Part shown: positions 1 through 7,769 of the stretch, in pieces | Numbering within the stretch: the stretch's first letter is position 1 | Layout of the letters: every line of letters begins with the position of its first letter | Notes under the pieces: model-generated | The model's input: the letters and a program-made list of their open reading frames with translations, nothing else | Databases searched by the model: none | Told to the model about the DNA's origin: nothing | Translations under genes and position numbers: made by a program | Assembly (NCBI GenBank): GCA_036653535.1 | Contig: JAVVTR010000024.1 | Coordinates: 1 to 36,085, forward strand | Direction of reading: 5' to 3' | From: JAVVTR01 sp036653535 | Lineage (GTDB): Bacteria; Bacteroidota; Bacteroidia; Bacteroidales; P3 | Length of the DNA stretch: 36,085 nucleotides

Positions 1-160
<160 letters not shown>

Positions 161-212
161 ATCATAGATTGAAGCAATATTACTATCAAAAACCATATCT
201 TGTTTTTCGAAA

Positions 213-244
213 TTTGGAAACTACCATAGCTTATTTTATCTTTG
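213..244 (+). promoter_or_regulatory. Bacteroidetes-type promoter for the 398-aa GNAT-like gene
   Basis: TTTG at 213-216, a 20-base spacer and TATCTTTG at 237-244 match the Bacteroidetes primary sigma consensus (TTTG / TAnnTTTG, spacer about 19-21). The predicted transcript start near 250 gives a leader of roughly 115 bases before the ATG at 368. Confidence 0.75.
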
Positions 245-258
245 TAAGTTTAGAGAAC

Positions 259-288
259 ATCCTATTTATTGAGATTAATAAATAGGAT
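259..288 (+). promoter_or_regulatory. perfect 12-bp hairpin in the 5' leader
   Basis: ATCCTATTTATT (259-270) pairs perfectly with AATAAATAGGAT (277-288) around a 6-base loop. It begins about 15 bases after the promoter -7 box, so it would form at the very 5' end of the mRNA of the 398-aa gene. No U-run follows directly, which argues for an mRNA-stabilising or regulatory stem rather than a simple terminator. Confidence 0.7.
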
Positions 289-367
289 ATTTACGTTTGT
301 TTAGTTTGCTACCAAACCAATGGGCACGGAGGCAAGCCTTTTTTCCTTACTATAAAACAAATATACC

Positions 368-1564
368 ATGTATATAAAAGAAATTCAAAGCAAGAAAGAA
401 AAGAAAAAATTTCATCAATTTCAAAGGGATCTTTATAAAAAAGATCCTAATTTTTCCGCTCCTTTTGAATGCCAAATAGAAGATATTTTTACTCCCGGAA
501 AAAATAATTTTTTCGAGCACGGCACCGCTACCCGATTTCTGCTATTCGATGATCAAAAGAAGGTGATAGGACGTATAGCTGCTTTTATTAATGATAATAA
601 AGCCTATACTTTTCAATTACCTACCGGAGGATGTGGCTTTTTTGAATGTATAAACGACTCTAAATCCGCATTCGCCCTTTTTGATGCCGCTAAGCATTGG
701 TTAGAAGAAAGAGGAATGAAAGCAATGGATGGCCCTATCAATTTTGGGGAAAACGATAACTATTGGGGTTTGTTAGTCGAAGGCTTCTCTATTTCTGCAT
801 GGGGTATGCACTACAATCCTCCTTACTATCAAAATTTGTTTGAACAGTATGGATTCAAACTCTATTTTGAACAGGTAACCAATCGATTAGATCTAAAGAA
901 ACCTTTTCCTGATCGTTTTTGGAAAGTAGCTAATTGGGCAAGATCCAAACCGGATTTTCAATATAAGCATTTTGAATATGCAAAAACGGAACAATTTATG
1001 CAGGATTTTAAAGAAATTTATGATGAAGCTTGGCAGTTTCACGAGAATTTCTCCCCTATTAATAAGGGAACTATGCAAACAGAACTAGAAGAAGGAAAGG
1101 CTGTTATAGATGAAGAACTCATATGGTTTGCTTATCATAAGCAGGAACCTATCGCTTTTATTGTTATGTTTCCAGATGCTAACACTATTTTTAGAAAATT
1201 TAATGGCAAACTAAACTTAATCAATAAATTACGATTTCTTTATTTAAAGAAACACCATCGCATTACCCATGCGCGTATCACCATTATGGGAGTCAAGCCT
1301 AAATTTCAAAGATTTGGTATAGAATCTGTGCTATTCTATCATCTGAACGAAGTAATGAAAACTAAACCTTGGTACACGCATATACAACTTTCTTGGGTAG
1401 GCGACTTTAATCCCAAAATGCAATCTTTACACCAAGCGGTGGGAGCCGATTTTTACCAACGCCACTACACTTATCGTTTTATTTTTGATACCAACACTAC
1501 TTTTGAAAGATCGCAAACCATAGGAAAAGATACTAAGCAAAATTACTTAGACCAAACCAAATAG
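368..1564 (+). CDS. GNAT-like N-acetyltransferase family protein
   Basis: A 398-residue soluble protein with no signal peptide or membrane segment. Its C-terminal third (about residues 250-370) resembles a GNAT fold: an IAFIVMFPD-type strand near 260-270 and a GVKPKFQRFGIESVL stretch near 308-322 that resembles the acetyl-CoA binding motif (Q/R-x-x-G-I/x). The N-terminal half is a conserved-looking domain (PINFGENDNYWGLL, NPPYYQNLFEQYGF) that I recall from Bacteroidetes proteins annotated only as hypothetical or GNAT. The substrate is unknown. It is a single-gene unit behind its own promoter; 156 bases separate it from the next gene. Confidence is high for a real gene and moderate for acetyltransferase. 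Confidence 0.8.
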   Translation: MYIKEIQSKKEKKKFHQFQRDLYKKDPNFSAPFECQIEDIFTPGKNNFFEHGTATRFLLFDDQKKVIGRIAAFINDNKAYTFQLPTGGCGFFECINDSKSAFALFDAAKHWLEERGMKAMDGPINFGENDNYWGLLVEGFSISAWGMHYNPPYYQNLFEQYGFKLYFEQVTNRLDLKKPFPDRFWKVANWARSKPDFQYKHFEYAKTEQFMQDFKEIYDEAWQFHENFSPINKGTMQTELEEGKAVIDEELIWFAYHKQEPIAFIVMFPDANTIFRKFNGKLNLINKLRFLYLKKHHRITHARITIMGVKPKFQRFGIESVLFYHLNEVMKTKPWYTHIQLSWVGDFNPKMQSLHQAVGADFYQRHYTYRFIFDTNTTFERSQTIGKDTKQNYLDQTK

Positions 1565-1720
1565 AAGAGCATAAGAAATACAAAAGACTTTAGGCCATCT
1601 TTAGATTTTCGTATTTTTCGTATTCCCCAGACTTTTCCTATTCCCTAAACTTTTCGCACTTATGAAATGTCCTCTCCCTATTGGTAAAATAAAAAAAGCT
1701 AATCATTAAAAAAACATAGA

Positions 1721-3985
1721 ATGTATATTTTGAAACCGACTTTTCTTCTTGGTGCAACTACCTTGCTCTCAGGACTTCTTTTTTTGGGTACCTCTTGCAA
1801 AAATCAAGAAGGATCTAAGTCTAAAATTATTGGCAAAACAGAGGTTAAAGTAGAAAATCGACGTTTAAGTCCCGAAGTATTATGGGCTTTAGGGCGTTTG
1901 GGAGAAGTATCTGTTTCTCCTAATGGGAAACAAATAGCCTATACGGTGCGCTATTTCAGCTTAGCCGAGAATAAAGGGAATACCGATATTTATATTATGG
2001 ATGTTGATGGTTCCAATTCCAAGCAAATCACTGCTACCTCTTCTTCGGAATGGAATATACAATGGAGACCCGACGGTAAAAAAATCGGATTTTTAAATAC
2101 CACCGATAACGACCAAGGGGGACAAATTTTCGAAATGGATGCCGACGGAAAAAATGTAAAACAAATTAGCCACGACAAGGAAGGAATAGATGGATTTAAA
2201 TACAGTCCCAATTCCAAAGCAATAGCTCTTATAAAACAAATAAAATCGCAAGCCAGCGTTTCGGATAGATATCCCGATTTAGATAAAAGCAGTGGAATGA
2301 TTTACACCGATTTAAATTATCGTCATTGGGATGAATGGGTCAGTCACATTCCTCATATTTTTATAGCATCCATAGAGAATGGAAAAGTAGGTTCCCTCCA
2401 AGACATTTTAGAGGGAGAACCTTACGAAGCACCAGTAAAACCTTTTGGTGATATATCACAATACAGTTGGAGCACGGATGGCAAGACCATAGTATATACT
2501 TCTCGGAAATATACCGGCAAGGACTATGCTTTATCTACTAACACGGATATTTATTCTTACGACTTAGCCTCTAAGCAAACGGTAAATTTAAGTGAGGCCA
2601 TGATGGGATACGACCAAAATCCTGTATTCTCTCCCAATGGTCAATATTTAGCTTGGGAAAGTCAGCAAAGAGATGGTTACGAATCGGATAAAATACGTTT
2701 AATACTATTAGATTTACATACAGGAATAAAGATAGATGCTACCAAAAATTTCGATCAAAATGCCAATGGTTTATCTTGGAGCAAGGATAGCAAGAAAATT
2801 TATTTTGTTAGTGACTATCATGCTTTGGATCAAATTTATGCCTTAGAAGTTGCTTCCGCCACCAGCAATCAAACTCCTACCATTACGAAAGTAACGGATG
2901 GCGTACACGATTACACGTCTGTATTTGCCATTAGCAACCAGCTGCTGATAGGAACTCGTATGTCGATGTCGTATCCCGCAGAGATTTTTTCTATAAATTT
3001 AGCACAAACCAATAATACTACCCTATGCGAACAAAAACAAATTAGCACCATCAATACGGATTTATTGAGCCAGTTGGATATGGGGCGCATAGAAAGCCGT
3101 TGGATTACTACTACCGACCAAAAATCCATGCTTACCTGGATTATTTACCCACCTCATTTCGATTCTACTAAAAAATATCCCACTTTACTTTATTGCGAAG
3201 GTGGACCACAAAGCACCGTAAGTCAATTTTGGAGTTTTCGTTGGAATTTTCAAATTATGGCAGCCAACGATTATATTATTGTTGCTCCTAATCGCCGTGG
3301 TCTTCCTGGTTTTGGACAAGCTTGGTTGGAACAAATTAGTGGAGATTACGGTGGACAAAACATGAAAGATTATCTTTCTGCTATAGATGCCCTTTGCAAG
3401 GAATCTTACGTAGATAAAGATCGTTTAGGATGTGTGGGAGCCAGTTATGGGGCTTTTTCTGTGTATTGGTTAGCAGGGCATCATCAAAAACGTTTTAAGG
3501 GTTTTATTGCTCACGATGGTATGTTTAATCTCGAACAACAATATTTAGAGACCGAAGAAATGTGGTTTACCAATTGGGATTTAGGGGGACCCTACTGGGA
3601 TAAGAAAAATGCTATTGCTCAAAGAACCTATGCCAACTCGCCTCATCTCTTTGTGGAAAACTGGGACACCCCTATTTTTATCATTCATGGCGAAAAAGAT
3701 TATCGTATTTTGGCTTCTCAGGGTATGTCCGCTTTCAATGCGGCTATTTTACGGGGCATTCCTGCGGAATTATTGATTTTTCCTGATGAAAACCATTGGG
3801 TATTACAGCCACAAAATGGCATTCTTTGGCAAAGACGCTTCTTCCGCTTTTTGGATAAATATGTAAAAGGCCTCTCCAACCAAGATCTGCAAAAAAAACA
3901 TCATGCAGAAAGTTCCGATATGCAAGTCTCTGCTAAGCTTTCATCCAATAAAGAAAAAAATACAGAAAGGAAAGTGGCCCAGTAG
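1721..3985 (+). CDS. S9 family peptidase lipoprotein (prolyl oligopeptidase / acylaminoacyl-peptidase type)
   Basis: A 754-residue exported serine peptidase. The N-terminus has a hydrophobic signal ending in GTSC (Cys26), a lipoprotein cleavage site. Residues about 50-440 hold repeated beta-propeller blades of the PD40/WD type (VSPNGKQIAYTV, WRPDGKKIGFL, FSPNGQYLAWES, WSKDSKKIYFV). The alpha/beta-hydrolase domain follows: GASYGAF gives catalytic Ser575, HGEKDYRI gives Asp660 and DENHWV gives His692. The family trims short peptides from the N-terminus, here presumably in the periplasm or at the outer membrane. The last 40 residues are a charged low-complexity tail beyond the usual domain end. 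A strong hairpin terminator follows, so it is probably monocistronic. Confidence 0.93.
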   Translation: MYILKPTFLLGATTLLSGLLFLGTSCKNQEGSKSKIIGKTEVKVENRRLSPEVLWALGRLGEVSVSPNGKQIAYTVRYFSLAENKGNTDIYIMDVDGSNSKQITATSSSEWNIQWRPDGKKIGFLNTTDNDQGGQIFEMDADGKNVKQISHDKEGIDGFKYSPNSKAIALIKQIKSQASVSDRYPDLDKSSGMIYTDLNYRHWDEWVSHIPHIFIASIENGKVGSLQDILEGEPYEAPVKPFGDISQYSWSTDGKTIVYTSRKYTGKDYALSTNTDIYSYDLASKQTVNLSEAMMGYDQNPVFSPNGQYLAWESQQRDGYESDKIRLILLDLHTGIKIDATKNFDQNANGLSWSKDSKKIYFVSDYHALDQIYALEVASATSNQTPTITKVTDGVHDYTSVFAISNQLLIGTRMSMSYPAEIFSINLAQTNNTTLCEQKQISTINTDLLSQLDMGRIESRWITTTDQKSMLTWIIYPPHFDSTKKYPTLLYCEGGPQSTVSQFWSFRWNFQIMAANDYIIVAPNRRGLPGFGQAWLEQISGDYGGQNMKDYLSAIDALCKESYVDKDRLGCVGASYGAFSVYWLAGHHQKRFKGFIAHDGMFNLEQQYLETEEMWFTNWDLGGPYWDKKNAIAQRTYANSPHLFVENWDTPIFIIHGEKDYRILASQGMSAFNAAILRGIPAELLIFPDENHWVLQPQNGILWQRRFFRFLDKYVKGLSNQDLQKKHHAESSDMQVSAKLSSNKEKNTERKVAQ

Positions 3986-4007
3986 TAATCCTGCCTCAAA
4001 ATTAGGA

Positions 4008-4035
4008 GTAGAGCCTGTTTTTTAGCAGGCTCTAC
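4008..4035 (+). terminator. hairpin terminator after the S9 peptidase gene
   Basis: GTAGAGCCTG (4008-4017) pairs perfectly with CAGGCTCTAC (4026-4035), with an 8-base T-rich loop. It lies 22 bases after the stop codon. There is no long T tract after the stem, which is common among Bacteroidetes terminators. Confidence 0.75.
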
Positions 4036-4114
4036 CTATATATAATGGTATAAGGGCAGCAATCCCTACTTCCTTTCTCCTTTCTTTTGGATTTTAATAT
4101 ATATAAAGCAAATA

Positions 4115-5008
4115 ATGAAACGATTCAAAGTACTATTTTTATTTCTTTTCCTGCTTATCATGGGAAACTTTCCTTTTTTTCTTAAGGCTCAACCCTCGGA
4201 AAATTTTAATTTTAATCCTGGAAGACCCGGATTTACTACCGGTTCAAATCCTTTAATTTTGCATACTCTATCGGTAGAAACTTCTTTCACTTTTATGGTA
4301 AAAAATAAAAACAACTGGTCGTGGTCGAATTTCAATTCTCTACGTTACTCCCCTATTTCTCGACTCGAACTCAACCTTGGAGTGGGCTACGCCCAAAAAC
4401 ACGAAAATATTCGGGACCGTAAGGAGTATAATACGATAAAGAGCATGACCCCTCTTAGCATAGGTGCGAAAGTAAATGTTTTACGAAAAAATCAAAAAGG
4501 GAAACCGGGCATTGCTTTATACGCATCCTTGGCTCTTCCTATAGGTATTCATTCTCAAGATTTAGTGGAGGAATGTACCGGGGTTTGGGGAGCTCCTACT
4601 TTGGGATTTTTTATGGATCATAATTTTGAAGATCGTTTTGGTTTATCATATAACTTGTTGGCTACTTGGTACACCCAATCTTCTAATTTAATGGATTTAA
4701 ATTATTCCATAAATGGAAACTATAATATTAGTGATAGAATGTCGGTTTATATAGAATTTATTGGTACGAGCTCCTTGTTTTCTTCTATGAATATAGAAAA
4801 TTTAGAACTCCACTATTCTAAGGAGCATCTTTTTAATATGCACTGGAATGCAGGCTTTTCAGCCTACATTACCAAAGCACTACAATTCGATTTATCGGTA
4901 GGGGTCTTAGTGGGTGAATGGTGGGAAGGAAAAAAAGAAAAAGATGGTAGTTCTTTTTGGACAGAAATAGGACTATCCTACGGAATTCCTTTACGCAAAG
5001 CATCCTAA
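4115..5008 (+). CDS. predicted outer-membrane beta-barrel protein (transporter/phenol-MetA-like)
   Basis: 297 residues with a clear signal peptide (hydrophobic residues 5-24, cleavage likely after FLKAQ). The mature part has alternating amphipathic beta strands with aromatic girdles, ending in an aromatic-rich strand (WTEIGLSYGIPL). The opening (FNPGRPGFTTGSNPL) and overall layout resemble the Bacteroidetes family annotated as transporter or 'putative MetA-pathway of phenol degradation' barrels, whose real substrates are mostly unknown. It is followed after 83 bases by two ChrA-type genes; a functional link is possible but not shown. The -7-like TTCTTTTG upstream is one base off consensus. 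Confidence 0.75.
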   Translation: MKRFKVLFLFLFLLIMGNFPFFLKAQPSENFNFNPGRPGFTTGSNPLILHTLSVETSFTFMVKNKNNWSWSNFNSLRYSPISRLELNLGVGYAQKHENIRDRKEYNTIKSMTPLSIGAKVNVLRKNQKGKPGIALYASLALPIGIHSQDLVEECTGVWGAPTLGFFMDHNFEDRFGLSYNLLATWYTQSSNLMDLNYSINGNYNISDRMSVYIEFIGTSSLFSSMNIENLELHYSKEHLFNMHWNAGFSAYITKALQFDLSVGVLVGEWWEGKKEKDGSSFWTEIGLSYGIPLRKAS

Positions 5009-5091
5009 AGCAGGGAAAAGCAAATAGTACACCTATTTATTCCCATTCCTATAAGTGTATATAACTATACTAAGTGTCTATAACCTTAAAT

Positions 5092-5652
5092 ATGAAAAAA
5101 AAAGAAAATAGCTTAACGGCCCTGTTTCTTACTTTTTTACAAATTGGAGCATTTACCTTTGGTGGAGGCTATGCTATGCTATCTCTGATTCAAAAAATAG
5201 TAGTAGAAAAACGCAAATGGATAAGCGAAAAGGAATTTGCCGATATGATAGCTATTGTGCAAAGTTTACCTGGAATTATTGCGGTTAACACCGCTCTATA
5301 TGTTGGAAATAAGGTAAACAAAAAAAGAGGAAGTCTTTGTGCCGCTTTGGGTGCTATACTTCCCTCTTTCCTAATTATTTTATTGATCGCCTTATTCTTT
5401 TCCGATTTTAAAGATTATCCGGTGGTAGAACGCATCTTCAAGGGAATACGTCCCTGTGTGGTGGCTCTTATTTTGGTTCCCGCTGTTAAAATGGCAAAAT
5501 CTACCAACCTTAGCCTCAAAAACACAATTCTTCCTATGGCCGCTATAGCCCTAATATGGGGTTTAAAGCTATCTCCTATCTATGTAATTTTAGCAACCGT
5601 CATGGGCGCAATACTTTATAGTTGGATTTATAAAAAGAAGCAGGCCGTATGA
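5092..5652 (+). CDS. chrA: ChrA-type transporter, first half-size subunit
   Basis: 186 residues from the ATG at 5092; a GTG 18 bases upstream is in frame, but the ATG with its lysine-rich start (MKKKEN) is the more usual choice. It carries the chromate transporter motif FTFGGGYAMLSLIQ near residues 24-37 and about five to six hydrophobic segments, the size of one ChrA half (PF02417). Bacteroidetes usually encode ChrA as two short paralogues. The stop codon overlaps the next start in an ATGA arrangement, which predicts translational coupling and a heterodimer. The substrate may be chromate or another oxyanion; many short ChrA pairs are uncharacterised. Confidence 0.9.
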   Translation: MKKKENSLTALFLTFLQIGAFTFGGGYAMLSLIQKIVVEKRKWISEKEFADMIAIVQSLPGIIAVNTALYVGNKVNKKRGSLCAALGAILPSFLIILLIALFFSDFKDYPVVERIFKGIRPCVVALILVPAVKMAKSTNLSLKNTILPMAAIALIWGLKLSPIYVILATVMGAILYSWIYKKKQAV

Positions 5653-6200
5653 TTTATTTGGAGTTATTTTGGGTCTTTTTGCAAATAGGTCTCTTTGGTT
5701 TTGGCGGAGGCTATGCTATGCTTTCCATGATACAACACGAAGTGGTGGTTAAATACGCATGGTTAAATTACGCCCAATTTGCAGATATTGTAGCTGTTTC
5801 TCAAGTTACTCCAGGCCCCATAGGTATTAACTGTGCTACCTATGTTGGATATACTGCTGCAAATCAAGCGCATGCGGGAATTGCTTACGGAATATTAGGC
5901 TCCTTATTAGCAAGCCTTGCTATTTGTTTACCATCCTTGATATTTATATGGGGTGTAATGAAATTATTAGTTAAATATCAACAAAATATTTACGTAAAAA
6001 ACGCTTTAAGTGCTTTAAAGTTAAGCGTATTGGGACTTATCTTTTCGGCAGCTCTCCTTATGATGAACTCCTCTAATTTTATAGATTATAAAAGCATACT
6101 GATTTGTTTAATAGTATTTATACTTTCTTTTTCTAAACGCCTAAGCAACCCTATTCTATTAATTTTACTCTCTGGTTTGGCTGGATATATTTTTTATTAG
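5649..6200 (+). CDS. chrA: ChrA-type transporter, second half-size subunit
   Basis: 183 residues, paralogous to the preceding gene and sharing FGGGYAMLSMIQ near residues 18-29 and a TPGPIGINCATYVG loop (SLPGIIAVNTALYVG in the partner). Five to six membrane segments are visible. It starts four bases inside the previous gene (ATGA overlap). Its C-terminus ends at 6200, exactly where base composition changes to the G+C-richer remnant on the opposite strand, so the last few residues could have been altered by that junction. Confidence 0.9.
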   Translation: MIYLELFWVFLQIGLFGFGGGYAMLSMIQHEVVVKYAWLNYAQFADIVAVSQVTPGPIGINCATYVGYTAANQAHAGIAYGILGSLLASLAICLPSLIFIWGVMKLLVKYQQNIYVKNALSALKLSVLGLIFSAALLMMNSSNFIDYKSILICLIVFILSFSKRLSNPILLILLSGLAGYIFY

Positions 6201-6530
6201 CAAGCGTATAGAGAACTTCTGCTTGGCCGCCCTCCCGGTCTAACTTTTTAGTGATACCTAAAACGTCCACCCAGCGAAGGGCACCACCGCTAGTGATCTG
6301 CAAATATTCCACCCCCGTAGCAGGAGCAATGGCGCTAAGAGCGGCCTTGTATTTGTAGGCAATCGGTTTTGCCTTTCCGTCCCCATACACACGGGTTTGG
6401 GTTTCGTAAGTAAGGGTGAAGTAAGCAGGAAGCACCACGCCCGTAGCCCCCTCAAAAGGGACTAACTTATGGCAGGGCACTCCTGCCGCATCCAGCCCCT
6501 GAAGAGAGAGCAAGCCAGGAGTGACGTCTA

Positions 6531-6701
6531 TAATCCGCAAAACGAAATGTCCAAAAACGAAAAACGAAATGTCCCGTCCTGAAAAACCGTTACAGGTTTG
6601 ATGACACAAACGATATTTTAAAAGGAGTCTCTATAAAGAAGCCTCCTTTTTTTGGGGACACATTTCATTTTTCATTTTGGGACATTCCGTTTTGCGGATT
6701 A
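6531..6701. mobile_element. MITE-like 171-bp near-palindromic element with TA flanks
   Basis: The left arm (6531-6575) and right arm (6655-6701) are imperfect inverted repeats of about 45 bases. The outer ends TAATCCGCAAAACG and its complement are perfect. Each arm contains two copies of a (A)CGAAATGTCC-like subrepeat. Both ends are flanked by TA (6529-6530 and 6702-6703), as for IS630/Tc1-mariner-derived MITEs, although the AT-rich borders make the exact target duplication ambiguous. There is no transposase. Subrepeated ends also occur in IS21-type elements, so the family is open. Confidence 0.65.
6620..6653 (+). terminator. rho-independent-type hairpin inside the MITE-like element
   Basis: AAAAGGAG (6620-6627) pairs with CTCCTTTT (6643-6650) around a 15-base loop and is followed by more T residues to 6653. 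It could terminate transcription coming from the chrA pair. Confidence 0.6.
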
Positions 6702-6791
6702 TATATTCTCATCGACGGTTTGCCCCAAAAAGGCTTTGGCGTTTTGAAAGAATTTTGTGTGTAGAATAGGGTATATAACTAAATTTTCCTT

Positions 6792-6799
6792 TATTTTTG
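6792..6799 (+). promoter_or_regulatory. candidate -7 box upstream of the SDR gene
   Basis: TATTTTTG matches TAnnTTTG and lies 120 bases before the ATG at 6920. No good TTTG -33 box is at the expected distance. The rest of 6766-6919 holds no gene that I can support. Confidence 0.45.
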
Positions 6800-6919
6800 C
6801 AGGCAATATTCCTTTTTTTAGTTAGAACAACTCTTAGATAGAACCATAGAACTATGGAATAATGGGTGGATAGAAGGATGGGATGTATTGCAATTCAAAC
6901 CTTATAAATAAAAAATGAA

Positions 6920-7687
6920 ATGAAAATAGCCATAGTAAGTGGAGCTTCTTCTGGAATAGGGAGAGAGTTTGTGCGGCAATTAAGCAAAAGAGAGGGGGAG
7001 CATATAGAGGAAATTTGGCTTATAGCCCGAAGAGAAGATTTGCTACAAGAATTGGTTTCGGAAATAAATATGCCATTGCGTATTTTTGCATTAGACCTTT
7101 TAAAACCAAATAGCTTCCTTGTTTTAAAAGAAACGCTACAAATACTACAACCTCAGATTCATTGCTTGGTCAATGCGGCCGGTTATGCAAAATTTGGAGA
7201 GGCACTCCAAATAAAAGAGGAGGACTCTTTGGGTATGATAGATTTGAATTGTAGAGCCTTGGTTGCCTTAACCCAATTAGCTTTACCTTATATGACTTCG
7301 GGAGATAGAATTATAAATATTGCATCTACTGCTTCTTTTTTCCCTTTGCAATATGCCAATATTTATTCCGCCTCTAAAGTATTTGTTTTATATTATTCCA
7401 AAGCCTTAGCCTTCGAATTGAAAAAGAAACACATTGGAGTTACCGCTCTTACTCCCGGGCCGGTTCAAACCGATTTTTGGGAAATAGCCTCAGAGAGTAT
7501 GCCCTTAAAATCTTTAAGTCAATCGATTTTTAGGAGCACTCCGGAAAAGGTAGTAAAAAAGGCTTTGAAAGATGCCTTTCGTGGAAAAACCGTTTCTACT
7601 CCCGGTTGCAGCAATGTTCTACACAAAATAATGGCTAAATTGTTGCCTACTTGCTTTTTAATGTGGGTGTGGGAGAAAATTAGATAA
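6920..7687 (+). CDS. short-chain dehydrogenase/reductase (SDR) family oxidoreductase
   Basis: 255 residues, the normal size of a classical SDR. SGASSGIG (residues 7-14) is the glycine-rich NAD(P)-binding loop, LVNAAG follows strand 4, the NIASTAS stretch gives the catalytic Ser, and YSASK gives Tyr149 and Lys153. TPGPVQTDFW is the usual motif after strand 6. Overall it is closest in style to the DltE/YqjQ-like cytosolic SDRs of unknown substrate. An ATG at 6915 runs straight into a stop, so 6920 is the start. The DPP-IV gene follows after about 80 bases in the same direction. Confidence 0.92.
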   Translation: MKIAIVSGASSGIGREFVRQLSKREGEHIEEIWLIARREDLLQELVSEINMPLRIFALDLLKPNSFLVLKETLQILQPQIHCLVNAAGYAKFGEALQIKEEDSLGMIDLNCRALVALTQLALPYMTSGDRIINIASTASFFPLQYANIYSASKVFVLYYSKALAFELKKKHIGVTALTPGPVQTDFWEIASESMPLKSLSQSIFRSTPEKVVKKALKDAFRGKTVSTPGCSNVLHKIMAKLLPTCFLMWVWEKIR

Positions 7688-7769
7688 AAAAAAGTATAAC
7701 GTTTTGTGCAGTATAAACGCAAAGAAACGAATAAAATACCGTTGGGTTCACTATAAAACAGGGAAGAAA

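Larger units (their letters stand above)
6201..6765 (-). pseudogene. G+C-rich gene remnant of unknown function, interrupted by a 171-bp element
   Basis: On the minus strand a frame is open from about 6609 to 6151, but only 6528-6201 looks coding. It is G+C-rich (by hand count 29/60 at 6241-6300 and 35/60 at 6421-6480, against clearly AT-rich neighbours) and reads as ordinary protein (DVTPGLLSLQGLDAAG, FTLTYETQTRVYGDGKAKP, ITSGGALRWVDVLGITKKL). The open frame's own start falls inside the palindromic element. If the element (6531-6701) and one TA are removed, the frame joins 6765-6704 upstream (KFFQNAKAFLGQTVDEN) as VDENIDVTPG. This suggests a transferred gene broken by an insertion. I do not recognise the family; a phage or mobile-element structural protein is possible. 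Confidence 0.5.

Noticed and set aside
6151..6609. An intact 152-residue minus-strand gene
   Set aside because: Its start is a TTG inside the palindromic element, its first 26 codons are element sequence, and its end runs into chrA. Only the middle looks coding, so it is treated as a remnant.
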